From CAWBFD01 sp963788115 (lineage in GTDB: Bacteria; Actinomycetota; Thermoleophilia; Solirubrobacterales; 70-9), in NCBI GenBank assembly GCA_963788115.1, contig CAWBFD010000002.1, positions 310,001 through 374,000 on the forward strand: DNA of 64,000 bases, read 5' to 3'. The notes beneath the pieces are model-generated. The model had not been told where the DNA came from. It saw only the letters and a list, made by a program, of their open reading frames with translations, and ran no database searches. Below are positions 17,939-29,121 of the stretch, one piece after another. The stretch's first letter is position 1; each line of letters starts with the position of its first letter. A program made the position numbers and the translations under genes.

Positions 17939-18156
17939 CGCGCTCATATGCGCATCGATCTGACGACGCCGCCACCGGCCAGGCCCGAACACCGACGAGC
18001 TGGTCGAGCTGCTCGCCGGGTAAGCGGCAATCCGCGTCGGCCTGACCTGCAGACGCGGCCGTCCAGGAGTCATGTTCCGCCACTGCGATGAGTCTGCGGC
18101 ACGCTGGGGGTCAAACGAGAGTGCCCACGATCACACAACCAACCCATGCGGGGTGT

Positions 18157-18187
18157 GTAGAACATGAATGCGAGGCGTAGAACATGA
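18157..18187. repeat. Direct repeat GTAGAACATGA, 20-bp period
   Basis: The 11-mer GTAGAACATGA occurs at 18157-18167 and 18177-18187, exactly 20 bp (about two helical turns) apart. The second copy contains the ATG of the FAD oxidoreductase (18184). It could be a tandem operator or a small duplication of the translation start. Confidence 0.55.
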
Positions 18188-19578
18188 CCTCCGTTCCAGA
18201 AGTCGCCACGATCGAGCAGCTGAGCCCGAACCTCGTCGGCCGCGTGATCCGGCCCGACGACGCCGATTACGACGAGGCGCGCACCGTCTTCTATGGCGGA
18301 ATCGATCGTCGGCCGGCGGTCATCGTCCGGCCCACGGACGCGTCCGAGGTGGCGGCGGTGGTGTCGGCCGCCCGCGACAACGGGCTCGAGCTCGCCGTCC
18401 GCAGTGGGGGTCACAGCATCGCCGGTCACAGCGTGAGCGATGGCGGAATCGTGCTCGATCTCTCGGACATGCGCGGGCTCGAGATCGATCCCGAGGGGCG
18501 CACGGCTTGGGCACAAACGGGGCTGACCGCGGGCGAGTACGCGAAGGCCGCGGCCGCCCATGGGCTCGCGACGGGCTTCGGCGATACCGGCTCGGTCGGG
18601 ATCGGTGGGCTGACGTTGGGGGGCGGCGTCGGGTACCTGAGCCGCGCGCACGGACTCACGATCGATGACCTGCTCGCCGCCGAGATGGTGACGGCCGACG
18701 GGCAGATCATCGATGTCGACGCGGAGAACCATCCGGATCTGTTCTGGGCGATCCGCGGTGGCGGCGGGAACTTCGGTGTCGCCACCCGCCTGCGGTTCCG
18801 CTTGCACGAGCTCGAGACCGTCGTCGGCGGAATGCTGATGCTCCCGGCGACGGCCGACGTGGTGCGTTCGTTCGTGGCCGTCGCCGAGGCGGCGCCGGAC
18901 GAGCTGTCGACGATCGCGAACGTCATGCCCGCACCGCCGATGCCATTCGTCCCGGCCGAGCAGCACGGTCGGCTCGTCGTCATGGGCCTGCTCTGCTACG
19001 CGGGTCCGCCCGAGGCCGCCGAGACCGTGCTCGCGCGGTTCCGGTCGCTGGCCACGCCGATCGTCGACATGGTCCGTCCGATTCCGTATCCGGAGATGTA
19101 CCCGCCGGAGGAGGAGGGCTTCCACCCCACCGCCATCGGGCACACGATGTTCCTCGACAACGTCGATGACGACACGGCGGAGATGATCGTCGAGCGGCTC
19201 TCCTCATCCGACGCGACGATGCGCGTGACGCAGCTTCGAGTACTCGGTGGTGCGATCGCCAGGACGCCGGCCGACGCCACCGCGTTCGCCCACCGTCGCT
19301 CGCGGATCATGACCAACGTCGCTGCGTTCTACAACGGCCCTGAGGACAAGCCGGTCCGCGAAGCCTGGGTAAACGCCTTCGCGGGGGACCTCCGCCAGAA
19401 GGACACGGGCGCGTATGTCAACTTCCTCGGCGACGAGGGAGCCGAGCGAATCCGTGCGGCCTACCCGGGTCGCACCTGGGATCGACTCAGGGCGATCAAG
19501 GCCAGCTACGACCCGACCAACCTGTTCCGGCTCAACCAGAACGTCCCGCCCGCGACGCGGGCTAACCTATCCATGTGA
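18184..19578 (+). CDS. BBE-like FAD-linked oxidoreductase
   Basis: This is a protein of 464 residues of the berberine bridge enzyme/6-hydroxy-D-nicotine oxidase type. The PCMH FAD domain has RSGGHSIAGHS, with His77 the likely 8-alpha-histidyl FAD attachment residue, then GDTGSVGIGGLTLGGGVGYLSR and IRGGGGNFGV. The second covalent Cys of bicovalent members is missing (GDTGSVG), so flavin is probably monocovalent. The C-terminal BBE motif YVNFLGDEG...YDPTNLFRLNQN is complete. The substrate is unknown. It ends 18 bp before the PadR gene, with the operator-like palindrome in between, and may belong to the same regulated unit. Confidence 0.9.
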   Translation: MTSVPEVATIEQLSPNLVGRVIRPDDADYDEARTVFYGGIDRRPAVIVRPTDASEVAAVVSAARDNGLELAVRSGGHSIAGHSVSDGGIVLDLSDMRGLEIDPEGRTAWAQTGLTAGEYAKAAAAHGLATGFGDTGSVGIGGLTLGGGVGYLSRAHGLTIDDLLAAEMVTADGQIIDVDAENHPDLFWAIRGGGGNFGVATRLRFRLHELETVVGGMLMLPATADVVRSFVAVAEAAPDELSTIANVMPAPPMPFVPAEQHGRLVVMGLLCYAGPPEAAETVLARFRSLATPIVDMVRPIPYPEMYPPEEEGFHPTAIGHTMFLDNVDDDTAEMIVERLSSSDATMRVTQLRVLGGAIARTPADATAFAHRRSRIMTNVAAFYNGPEDKPVREAWVNAFAGDLRQKDTGAYVNFLGDEGAERIRAAYPGRTWDRLRAIKASYDPTNLFRLNQNVPPATRANLSM

Positions 19579-19596
19579 TATATCTAAAAGATAGAT
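19578..19596. promoter_or_regulatory. Palindromic operator candidate for PadR
   Basis: TATCTAAAAGATA at 19581-19593 is a perfect inverted repeat. It extends to ATATATCT/AGATAGAT (19578-19585, 19589-19596) with one mismatch. It is the only AT-rich island in the area and abuts the ATG of padR at 19597. PadR proteins commonly bind such ATAT-rich palindromes and repress their own operon. The autoregulatory role is inferred from position. Confidence 0.6.
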
Positions 19597-20136
19597 ATGG
19601 CCCTCAACCCCACCGCCTACGTGATCCTCGGGATGCTCTCCTGGCGCCCGATGTCCGGCTACGACATCAAGGCCGTGGTCGACCGCTCGACGCGATTCTT
19701 CTGGGCCGCCAGCTATGGCCAGATCTACCCGGAGCTGCGGCGGCTCGCAGATGCGGGCCTGATCGAGGGTGAGGCGCGGCCGCAGGGCGGGCGTCGGCGC
19801 ACCGTGTACAAGCTGACCGCGTCGGGTCGCAAGCGCCTCCGCGAATGGCTTCACACCGAGCCGGAGACCTTCGAGCTGCGTGACGAGGGGCTGCTGAAGC
19901 TGTTCTTCGCCTCGGCGGCACCCGAGAGCGCGGTCGGGGCGCTCGCCGCGAAGCGGCAATACCACCTGGACAAGCTCGAGCAGCTGAGCGGGATCGAGCG
20001 CGCCGGCACCGCCACCGGGTTCGCCCACAAGGTGCTTCGGTACGGCATCGAGCACAGCGAGTGGACGGCGCGGTGGTGCGAGCGGGCGATCGCGGAGCTC
20101 GAGGCGGAGGACGCCCATCGACAGGAGGTCGCCTGA
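19597..20136 (+). CDS. PadR-family transcriptional regulator
   Basis: A protein of 179 residues. The winged-helix PadR N-domain is at 5-80 (YVILGMLSWRPMSGYDIKAVVD, YPELRRLADAGLIEGEA, GGRRRTVYKLTASGRKRLREWL). An antiparallel-helix C-terminal dimerisation domain with a long coiled stretch (KRQYHLDKLEQLSGIE) follows. PadR repressors often control an adjacent efflux pump and release DNA when they bind the pump's substrate. The MMPL transporter starts on the last base of this stop codon (TGATG), so the pair is translationally coupled. Confidence 0.92.
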   Translation: MALNPTAYVILGMLSWRPMSGYDIKAVVDRSTRFFWAASYGQIYPELRRLADAGLIEGEARPQGGRRRTVYKLTASGRKRLREWLHTEPETFELRDEGLLKLFFASAAPESAVGALAAKRQYHLDKLEQLSGIERAGTATGFAHKVLRYGIEHSEWTARWCERAIAELEAEDAHRQEVA

Positions 20137-22235
20137 TGTTCGACGCGCTCGCGCGGCTCGCCACCAACCGCGGCCGCACGGTGGTGATCGTGGCGGTGAT
20201 CCTCGCCGCGATCGCCGGGGTGCTCGGCAGCTCGGTCGCCGACCGGCTCGATCCCTACGGCGCCGAGGACCCGGCCACCGAGAGCGCGCACGCGAACGAC
20301 CGGCTCGACCGCGCCGGGTACGAGCAGCTCGGGGTGATCGCGCTGGTCGAGGCCGTGGACGTCCGCTCTCCCGGGACTCGCGCCCAGGTCCAGGCGCTGG
20401 CGCGGGAGATCTCCCAGGACCCCGCCGTCGGCAGCGTGCTCACCTATTACAACACCGGCTCTCGCGACTTCGTCGGCGACGGCGCCACCTACGTCGCCGC
20501 CCGCTTCGTCGTCACCGAGGACTCCGACGAGCAGGATGCCGCGGAGCGCATCTCCGAGCGGCTCGAGGGGGAGCCGGGGGTGACGCTCGGCGGTCCGGCG
20601 GTGGCCCAGCAGCAGGTGAACGAGCAGGTCGAGGAGGACCTGCGCCGGGCCGAGATGCTCGCCTTCCCGCTCCTGTTCGTCCTCTCGCTGCTGTTCTTCC
20701 GCAGCCTGGTCGCGGCGCTGCTGCCGCTGCTGGTCGGGGGGCTCGCGATCGTCGGCAGCTTCTTCATGCTGCGGATGGCGAGTGAGCTCGGCTCGATCTC
20801 GATCTTCGCGCTGAACCTCGTCACCGGCCTGGGCCTCGGCCTGGCAATCGACTACAGCCTGTTCATCGTCTCCCGCTACCGCGAGGAGATCGCGAAGTCC
20901 GGGCCCGGGCTCGCGGCCATGCGCCGCACCCTGTCAACGTCCGGGCGCACGGTGCTGTTCTCTTCGCTCACGGTCGCAGGTGCGATCGCCTCGCTGGCCG
21001 TGTTCCCGCAGCGGTTCCTCTACTCGATGGGGATCGGCGGGGCCCTGGTCGCCCTGATCGCGGCGGCGATCGCGTTGCTGGTGCTGCCGGCGGTGCTCAC
21101 TCTGCTCGGGAGCCGCGTCAACTCGCTCTCTCCCGCCTTCCTGCAACGCCGCGCGGAGGCCGACGCTCGGCCGGGCACTTCGGGCTTCTGGTACCGCCTA
21201 TCGCGGCTCGTGATGCGACGCCCGGTGCCGATCGCGACCGTGAGCGCGATCGTTCTCATCGGGCTCGGCCTGCCGTTCCTCGGGATCAAGTTCACGTCCG
21301 TCGACCCGACGGTGCTGCCCGAATCCGCCAGCGCCCGCCAGGTGGACGATGCGCTCGAGACGCGGTTCCCGCCGAACCGCGACGCGCCGATCCAGCTTGC
21401 CGTCGAGGGAGCGGCCCCGGCCCGCGTCGACGCATTGGTGGCCGACATCGAGCGCCTGCCCGGTGCGGCAGCGGTGCAGCCGCCGCAACGGTTGGAGGGA
21501 GGCGTTACGGCGGTAGAGGTCATCTCCGCATCCCGCCCGCTCACCGACGCGAGCCAGAACCTGGTCGACGAGATCCGGGCGCTCCCCTACCCCGAGGTCG
21601 CCGTCACCGGACAGACCGCCGAGTATCAGGACCTGCAGACCAGCCTCGTCGACTACCTCCCCAAGGTGCTTGCGATCGTCATTGGCGTCACTCTCGTGGT
21701 CCTGTTCCTGATGACCGGGTCGGTGGTGCTGCCGCTGAAGGCGGTCCTGATGAACGCGCTCACCCTCAGCGCGGTTTTCGGGATCCTGGTCTTGATCTTC
21801 CAGGACGGCCGGTTCGAGGGCCTGCTCTCCTACGAGAGCCAGGGAGCGCTCGAGATGACCCAGCCGTTGCTCCTGTTCGCGGTCGCCTTCGGGCTCTCGA
21901 CCGACTACGGCGTTTTCCTCCTGTCACGGATCAAGGAGGCGCGTGACGGCGGTCTCTCCGACTCCGAGTCGGTGGCGGTCGGCCTCGAGCGCACCGGACG
22001 GATCGTCACCGCGGCCGCGGTCCTGTTCTGCGTCGCGATCGGAGCGTTCGCCACTTCCGAGATCATCTTCATCAAGGAGCTCGGGGTCGGCACGGCCCTG
22101 GCGGTGCTGATCGACGCCACGATCGTGCGGGCGCTGTTGGTGCCCTCGCTGATGGAGCTGCTGGGCCGCTGGAACTGGTGGGCGCCGCAGCCGCTGCGCC
22201 GGCTGCATGATCGGCTGGGGCTCTCGGAGACGTGA
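20136..22235 (+). CDS. MMPL/RND-family transporter
   Basis: The protein has 699 residues from the ATG at 20136, preceded by AGGAGGTC. The topology is one N-terminal helix (residues 12-30), a periplasmic domain, and a block of five to six helices (about 175-330) with GLGLGLAIDYSLFIVSRYREE carrying the proton-relay Asp-Tyr. A second external domain and a second helix block (520-680) follow, with FGLSTDYGVFLLSRIKE. This twofold repeat is typical of MMPL lipid/drug exporters driven by the proton gradient. The substrate is unknown; control by the upstream PadR protein is the likely regulation. Confidence 0.92.
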   Translation: MFDALARLATNRGRTVVIVAVILAAIAGVLGSSVADRLDPYGAEDPATESAHANDRLDRAGYEQLGVIALVEAVDVRSPGTRAQVQALAREISQDPAVGSVLTYYNTGSRDFVGDGATYVAARFVVTEDSDEQDAAERISERLEGEPGVTLGGPAVAQQQVNEQVEEDLRRAEMLAFPLLFVLSLLFFRSLVAALLPLLVGGLAIVGSFFMLRMASELGSISIFALNLVTGLGLGLAIDYSLFIVSRYREEIAKSGPGLAAMRRTLSTSGRTVLFSSLTVAGAIASLAVFPQRFLYSMGIGGALVALIAAAIALLVLPAVLTLLGSRVNSLSPAFLQRRAEADARPGTSGFWYRLSRLVMRRPVPIATVSAIVLIGLGLPFLGIKFTSVDPTVLPESASARQVDDALETRFPPNRDAPIQLAVEGAAPARVDALVADIERLPGAAAVQPPQRLEGGVTAVEVISASRPLTDASQNLVDEIRALPYPEVAVTGQTAEYQDLQTSLVDYLPKVLAIVIGVTLVVLFLMTGSVVLPLKAVLMNALTLSAVFGILVLIFQDGRFEGLLSYESQGALEMTQPLLLFAVAFGLSTDYGVFLLSRIKEARDGGLSDSESVAVGLERTGRIVTAAAVLFCVAIGAFATSEIIFIKELGVGTALAVLIDATIVRALLVPSLMELLGRWNWWAPQPLRRLHDRLGLSET

Positions 22236-22284
22236 GTCTCGGGGACCAGGACGCCTGCACGCACGCCACCCCGCCCCCCACCAT

Positions 22285-22329
22285 CGAGTGTCGAGTTCGT
22301 GTGCCTGAGGCGGACAAACCCGACACTCG
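22285..22329. terminator. Hairpin between convergent genes
   Basis: CGAGTGTCG (22285-22293) and its complement CGACACTCG (22321-22329) can form a 9-bp stem with a 27-nt loop, between the MMPL stop (22235) and the ureohydrolase stop (22344). It is a weak candidate for a bidirectional terminator. Confidence 0.4.
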
Positions 22330-22343
22330 GGGCCGGAGGTCGG

Positions 22344-23234
22344 CTACCGTGGCGCCAGCAGCGGCGCCAGCCGGTCGACGACCTCAGCGGCGCAGGCGCC
22401 ATCTGGGTCGCGGGCCGGGTTGAGGTCAGCGATGCTGGCGCCGAGCAACGCCGGCGACCCTGCGAGCGGCCCTACCAGCGCGATCAGGTCCTGCCAGTTG
22501 AGCCCTCCGGGCTGCGGATAGCTGACCGCGGGGAACAGCTCCGATTCGAGCACGTCGAGGTCGACGTGAAGCCAGGCCCGGCCGCGGGCGGCGAGGCGCC
22601 GCTCGGCCTTGCGACCCGTGGCCGCGGCCCCCTGCTCGGAGACGGCCGTGGCGTCGACCCGGTCGATCTCGCCGGGCACGAACCCGAGCTCCTCGGCGAC
22701 GTCCTCCCCCACGCTCGCGGGCCGATGGCCCAGGATCGTGACGTCTTCAGGCCTGACCAGCGGTGGCCTGCCGGCGATGTCCACCAATCCCTTGGCGCCG
22801 TGGCCCGTGAGGATCGCCAGCTCCATGTCGGCCGCCTCGCCCGTCGGTGAGCTGCGCCCGTCATAGAAGTCGGCGTGGCCGTCGACAAACCAGAGCCCGG
22901 GCCGCGCGCCCGCGTCGCGAAGACCGGCGAAGGCACCGATCAACAGGGTGCAGTCGCCGCCGAGGACCAGCGGGAGCTCGCCGCGTGACACCGCTGCGGC
23001 CACGGGCTGCCGGACGGCCTCGGAGAACTCGACCACACCCTCGAATCCGAGCACGCCGTTCGGGTTGCGCGCGGGGTTGGACAGCGGAACGCCGAAGTCG
23101 CCGAGGTCACGAGCTGAGAGTCGGTCCACGAGCCCGGCCGCGCGCAGCGCCGCCGGAGCGGTCGCCTCCCCCTCGGCACCACCGGCCGAATCGATCGGCG
23201 CGCCGATCACACTCCACTGGCGCTGCGCCTTCAT
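22344..23234 (-). CDS. Arginase/agmatinase-family ureohydrolase homologue
   Basis: This 296-residue protein is of the ureohydrolase fold, a binuclear Mn enzyme family hydrolysing guanidino compounds. Metal motifs: GGDC at 92-95 (usually GGDH), DGHADF at 118-123 (usually DAHxD), and HVDLDVLE near 223 (DxDxxD type). The His-to-Cys change in the first motif and the Glu in the last place it in a divergent subgroup, so arginase activity should not be assumed. It starts 20 bp after the recR stop, as the tail of the dnaX-ybaB-recR run. Confidence 0.78.
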   Translation of the reverse strand: MKAQRQWSVIGAPIDSAGGAEGEATAPAALRAAGLVDRLSARDLGDFGVPLSNPARNPNGVLGFEGVVEFSEAVRQPVAAAVSRGELPLVLGGDCTLLIGAFAGLRDAGARPGLWFVDGHADFYDGRSSPTGEAADMELAILTGHGAKGLVDIAGRPPLVRPEDVTILGHRPASVGEDVAEELGFVPGEIDRVDATAVSEQGAAATGRKAERRLAARGRAWLHVDLDVLESELFPAVSYPQPGGLNWQDLIALVGPLAGSPALLGASIADLNPARDPDGACAAEVVDRLAPLLAPR

Positions 23235-23254
23235 CGGCGACCTCGGCTGAAGGG

Positions 23255-23851
23255 TCAGCCGTCGAGCGCCCGACGCCCGGCGAGCGCCCGGCCCAGCGTG
23301 ACCTCGTCGGCGTGCTCGAGGTCGGCCCCGACGGGAAGGCCGCTGGCCAGGCGGGTGATCGAGACCTTGCCTCGAAGGAGCTCGGCGATGTGGATGGCGG
23401 TCGCCTCACCGGTCGTGGTCGGGTTCGTGGCGAGCACCACCTCGCGCACCTCGCCGTCCTCGACCCGGCGCACGAGCTCGCCGATTCGGAGATCCTCGGG
23501 ATCGATCCCGTCGATGGGCGACAGGGCACCGCCGAGCACGTGGTAGAGGCCGCGGTACTCGTGCGTGCGCTCGATCGGGATCACGTCGGCGGGCTCCTCG
23601 ACGACGCAGACCAGCGAGCGATCCCGCCGCTCGTCCTCGCAGATGCGACACCGCGGGCCCTCGGCGAGGTTGAAGCAGACCTCGCAGAGTCCGACCTTCT
23701 CCCTCACCTCGCGGATTGCCTCGGCCAGCGCAACCGCGTCGCCCTGGTCGGTTCGCAGGAGGTGGAAGGCGAGTCGCTGGGCGGTCCGCTGGCCGACGCC
23801 CGGAAGCTTGGCCAGCTCCGAGATCAGCCGTTGCACCGGGGCCGCGTACAT
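23255..23851 (-). CDS. recR: Recombination mediator protein RecR
   Basis: The protein has 198 residues, the usual RecR size. An N-terminal helix-hairpin-helix (LAKLPGVGQRTAQRLAFHLL) precedes a four-Cys zinc finger (CEVC...CRIC, residues 56-72) and a Toprim domain (VCVVEEPADV, YHVLGGALSPIDGIDPEDL). The C-terminal Walker-B-like stretch reads TRLASGLPVGADLEHADEVTLGRAL. With RecF/RecO it loads RecA at gaps. It is downstream of ybaB in the classic dnaX-ybaB-recR order. Confidence 0.97.
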   Translation of the reverse strand: MYAAPVQRLISELAKLPGVGQRTAQRLAFHLLRTDQGDAVALAEAIREVREKVGLCEVCFNLAEGPRCRICEDERRDRSLVCVVEEPADVIPIERTHEYRGLYHVLGGALSPIDGIDPEDLRIGELVRRVEDGEVREVVLATNPTTTGEATAIHIAELLRGKVSITRLASGLPVGADLEHADEVTLGRALAGRRALDG

Positions 23852-23879
23852 CTCGACGAGTGATCCCGGTCCGCGCGAG

Positions 23880-24235
23880 CTAGAGCCCGGGCAGGCCCAT
23901 TCCGCCGAGGCCGCCGGCGGCGAGCGGGCCGGCAGCGCCGCCGAGCCGGCTCGCCGCCAGCTCCTGCGCCGAGCGCAGGGCCTCGTTCACCGCCGCGAGC
24001 ACCATCTCCTGGAGCAGCTCGGTCTCGTCGGGGTCGACCGCGTCGGGCGCGATCTCCACGTCGAGCAGGCGCAGGTCGCCGCTCATCTTCACCTTCACCA
24101 TGCCCCCGCCGGTACTGGCTTCAACCGTCTCGTCCTTCAGCTTCTCCTGCGCCTCGGCCATCTCCGCCTGCACCTGCTGGAGCTGCTTCATCATCGAGCT
24201 CAGATCGAGCCCACCCGGGCCCTGTGCCCTCCGCG

Positions 24236-24239
<4 letters not shown>
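23880..24239 (-). CDS. YbaB/EbfC nucleoid-associated protein
   Basis: A protein of 119 residues: a helical N-terminus (SMMKQLQQVQAEMAEAQEKLKDE), then GGGMVKVKMSGDLRLLDVEIAPDAVD and the C-terminal helix ELLQEMVLAAVNEALRSAQE. YbaB-family dimers bind DNA as tweezers. The ATG overlaps the dnaX stop by 4 bp (ATGA), and recR follows after 28 bp. The order and overlap are those of the conserved dnaX-ybaB-recR operon. Confidence 0.94.
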
Positions 24240-25918
<1,679 letters not shown>

Positions 25919-26044
25919 CGAGGAGCCAGTCTAGCCGCGGCCGGGGCGGGGTCCTCCGGGCCACGCCAGGGGCCGAGACGCAAGCTTTCGCCCGGCTCCG
26001 CGATCAGCATGGCACCCGTCCGGCCGATCCGCTTCCCTGTGGTC

Positions 26045-26761
26045 ATGCCCCGTGGGGGAGGCCACGGACGGGCTTGGCGCAGCCGGTGGATGCTCGCGGC
26101 GCTCGCTGGAGCGCTCTGCGCCGCGCTCGGCGTGGCGGCGGTCCCGGCGAGCGGCGAGATGCGGAGCACCAAGCTCCGGCCCCACCTCTGCAAGACGGTC
26201 GGCGGCGGGCGGTTCGTCGATATCCCCGGCTTCCCCGGCGAACGAATCGATCGACGCTTGCTCCGCGATATCCACTGGCTGCGCCGGCGATTCGACATCT
26301 TCATCACCGACGGCTACTCCACCTCCGGGGTCCACGCGCCAAACGGCGAGCACCCGATCGGCCTCGCGCTCGACATCGTTCCCTACCGCGCTCGCGGCGG
26401 CAACTGGAACAAGATCGACCGGCTCGCGCATCTAGCCGAGCCCAAGCCGGACCATCCTCGCCCGCCCTGGCGGTGGGTTGGCTACGACGGCGACGCCGGG
26501 CACGGCCGCGGAGACCACCTGCACCTCTCCTACATGCACTCCCCGACCCCGCCGAGCAATCCTGCCCGGGTCGTCTACACCCGGCGCTGTCCCCTCAAGC
26601 CCGATGCGCCGCCCGACCCCGACGACGGCGATCGCCGCCGGCGGCACCGCGTCGCCCGCGGGACGGGCGGGACTTCCCCGGGGCACGGCCCCAGGTCCGG
26701 CGGGATTTCGCCGAAGCGTCTGTGGGCGAAGGTCGCGCCGGTGGTGGTCGAACGCCGCTGA
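26045..26761 (+). CDS. Secreted M15-like (D-Ala-D-Ala carboxypeptidase fold) protein
   Basis: The 238-residue protein begins with a signal peptide (hydrophobic WMLAALAGALCAALGVAAVPASG). The core has FITDGYSTSGVHAPNGEHPIGLALDIVP and HGRGDHLHLSY, matching the zinc ligands of M15/hedgehog-type peptidases (HxxxxxxD...HxH). A peptidoglycan-linked role is possible but unproven. The Arg/Gly-rich C-terminus (about residues 196-225) is encoded by the 89-bp repeat copy at 26630-26718. The start is chosen at ATG 26045; ATG 26009 is an alternative. The same frame stays open far upstream, antisense to dnaX, but that part is not coding. Divergent from dnaX. Confidence 0.75.
   Translation: MPRGGGHGRAWRSRWMLAALAGALCAALGVAAVPASGEMRSTKLRPHLCKTVGGGRFVDIPGFPGERIDRRLLRDIHWLRRRFDIFITDGYSTSGVHAPNGEHPIGLALDIVPYRARGGNWNKIDRLAHLAEPKPDHPRPPWRWVGYDGDAGHGRGDHLHLSYMHSPTPPSNPARVVYTRRCPLKPDAPPDPDDGDRRRRHRVARGTGGTSPGHGPRSGGISPKRLWAKVAPVVVERR
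26630..26718 (+). repeat. 89-bp direct repeat, copy 1
   Basis: An 89-base stretch is identical, base for base and in the same orientation, to 30831-30919 (constant offset 4201). This copy lies inside the 3' end of the M15-like gene. Sequence on both sides differs between copies. Confidence 0.95.
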
Positions 26762-26798
26762 GGCCGACCGGCCCCCTCGGGAGCCCACGCGGGAGGGT

Positions 26799-29121
26799 CT
26801 AGCGGCCTTCCGCGGCCGCCGGACGACTCGGTGCGCCTGATGCGTTCATGAGTTGCTCCGGTGCGATCGGCAAGCTCGCGGATCCGTCGCCCGGTCGCGT
26901 GGAAGACGGCATTCGCGATCGCGGCGGCGACGCCGACCTGGCCGATCTCGCCGACGCCCTTGACGCCGAGCGGGTTGGCAACTTCGTCCTGCACGTCGAC
27001 GAGCTCGACGGTCACGTCCGGTGCATCGGCATTCACCGGGACCAGGTAGTCGCCCAGGCTCGTGCACCCCAGCGGCCGAGACGCGGGTCCATCTGGTTTC
27101 CCTCAAGCAGCGCCTGGCCCGAGGCCCCAGAGCATCCCGCCCATCAGCTGGCTGCGCGCTAGTCCTTGGATTGAGCACGCGGCCGGGCGCAAAGGCCCCG
27201 ACCAGCCGCCTCACGCGGACGAGTCCGAAGTCCGGCGTCGACAGCGACCTCGGCGAACTGGGCGCCGAACGTCGAGCAGCGCCGTACGGCGGTGTCCTGC
27301 GCCGGCGGGTTCCAGGCTGCCCAGCGCCTCGAGCTCGCTCGAGCGAGTGGCGCTGAAGCAGCTCGCCGTAGGTCTCGCCGACGTCGGGCCGGTCGCGCAG
27401 GAGCATGCCGGCCGTCCGCACGACGATCGCACAGCGGACGGTCGGCGTCGTGCAGCGGGGAATCGCGCGTCGGCGATGGCCATCGCCGATCGAGCTGATC
27501 GCGCAGGGCGGTCGCCGCGATGTGGACGGCGGCGCTGACCATGCCCGGCCCCGGCCGAGCCGACGGCGGCCGAGCGTGCTCGGGCAACTCGGTATCGCCG
27601 TACTCGAACCGGACCGACCGGTCGGGATGCCGAGCGCGTCGGCGGCGACCTGTGTCATCGCCGTTGCGGCCGCCGGTGCCGAACTCCTGCGTGGCCGGCC
27701 TGAACAACCGCGGTGCCGTCGGCATGGAGCAGTGCCCGCGCGTTCTGAGGCGGCAATCCCGGAAATGCCGGCACCGGGTAGCCGGCCGTGGCCATCCCGG
27801 AGCCGATCAGCCACTCGCCGTCGCGGCTGTGACCGAGGCTCGGGGTTTCGCCCGTCCCAGCCGAAGACCTCCGCGCCCCGCCGGTAGGCACTCCTTCAGT
27901 CCGTTGCTGGACCAGGGATTGCCGCTCACCGGATCGACATCGGCGTGGTTGCGCAACCGCAGCTCGATCGGGTCGACGCCGAGCTGGTGGGCGAGCTCGT
28001 CCATCGCCGATTCCAGGGCGAACATCCCGGACGTCTCCCCCGGCCCGCGTGTGAAGGTCGGCGTCATCGTGTTGGTCCGGACGAGTCGGTAGACGCCCTG
28101 GTAGTTCGGATAGGCATAGGCCTGCGCGGCGACGTTCGGCGAGCCGGCTCGGCCCAGTCGTCGAACGGCGAGGTCGACCGACAGCTTGTGGTGGCGGAGC
28201 GCGGTGACCGTGCCGTCGGCGGTCGCGCCGAGCGACGATGCGCTGCTCCTGCTCTTCGCGGTGGCCGACGAGAGCTGAACATTTGCGTCACGCGTCAGCG
28301 ACGAGCTTGACCGGACGCCCGACATGCCGCGCGGCGAGGGCGGTGAGCGTGACGTGCGGCCAGATCATCGCCTTGCAGCCGAAGGCGCCGCCGACGAAGC
28401 GCGTCAGCACACGAACGTTCGACGGGCGGCAGGCCCAGGAATGCGGCAACCGTGAGCTGGGTCGCGCGTGATGCCCTGGGTCGAGTCATGGAGGGTCAGG
28501 CGGTCGCCCTCCCACATCGCGATCGTGGCCGAGGGCTCGAGCGGGTTGTGGTGATTGGCAGCGAGGCGGTAGGTCGCCTCGATGCGCACCACCGCATCCG
28601 CCAAGCCGTTCTCGACTTCGCCCCGCTCCATCCGTGCCGGCATCAGGCCCCCGAATATGCCGCTGAGGCTCGTAGGCCTGTGTCGCGCCCCTGCTCCAGG
28701 GTGGTCGTAGAAGGCGCCTCCCCGTACGTAGACGCTCACCAGCGAGGCAGCGTGCTGGGAGCGCTCGAGGGTATCGGCGACGACGAGGGCGACGGGCTGT
28801 CCGGCGTAATGGATGAGCTCGTCCTGCATCGGGAAGAAGGTCTCCCCGGGAGCGGCCTGACCGAACAGGGATGGCCGCAGCGGGGGTTGCGGGCCGATGT
28901 CAGGGCAGATTCGCGGTGGGTCAGCACGGCCAGCACCCCGTCCGCCCGCTCGGCTTCGTCGGGGTCGATGGTGGCGACGCGGCCGCTCGCGACCTCGGCG
29001 CCGATCGAGCGTCGCGAAGGACAGGTCGGGGACGGCGATCTCCGCGGAGTAGCGAGCCGCGCCGGTGACCTTGTCGTAGCCCTCGACGCGCTCGACGGGC
29101 TGCCCGATCGCCGGCGCTCAC
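26799..29121 (-). pseudogene. Molybdopterin subunit of PaoABC-like aldehyde/xanthine dehydrogenase, multiply frameshifted
   Basis: The large subunit of a xanthine-oxidase-family enzyme. Recognisable blocks, in order on the minus strand, are GQPVERVEGYDKVTGAARYSAEI, FPMQDELIHYAGQPVALVVAD, EVENGLADAVVRIEATYRLAANHHNPLEPSATIAMWE and RGPGETSGMFALESAMDELAHQLGVDPIELRLRNHAD. They end with VANPLGVKGVGEIGQVGVAAAIANAVFHATGRRIREL and the C-terminal PIAPEQL near 26870. The blocks occupy different frames, with at least eight changes. The corrected length of about 770 residues fits PaoC/YagR (732 in E. coli). The GTG at 29121 follows the FAD subunit closely. Nearly all of the gene is still present, so only the frames are lost. 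Confidence 0.78.
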
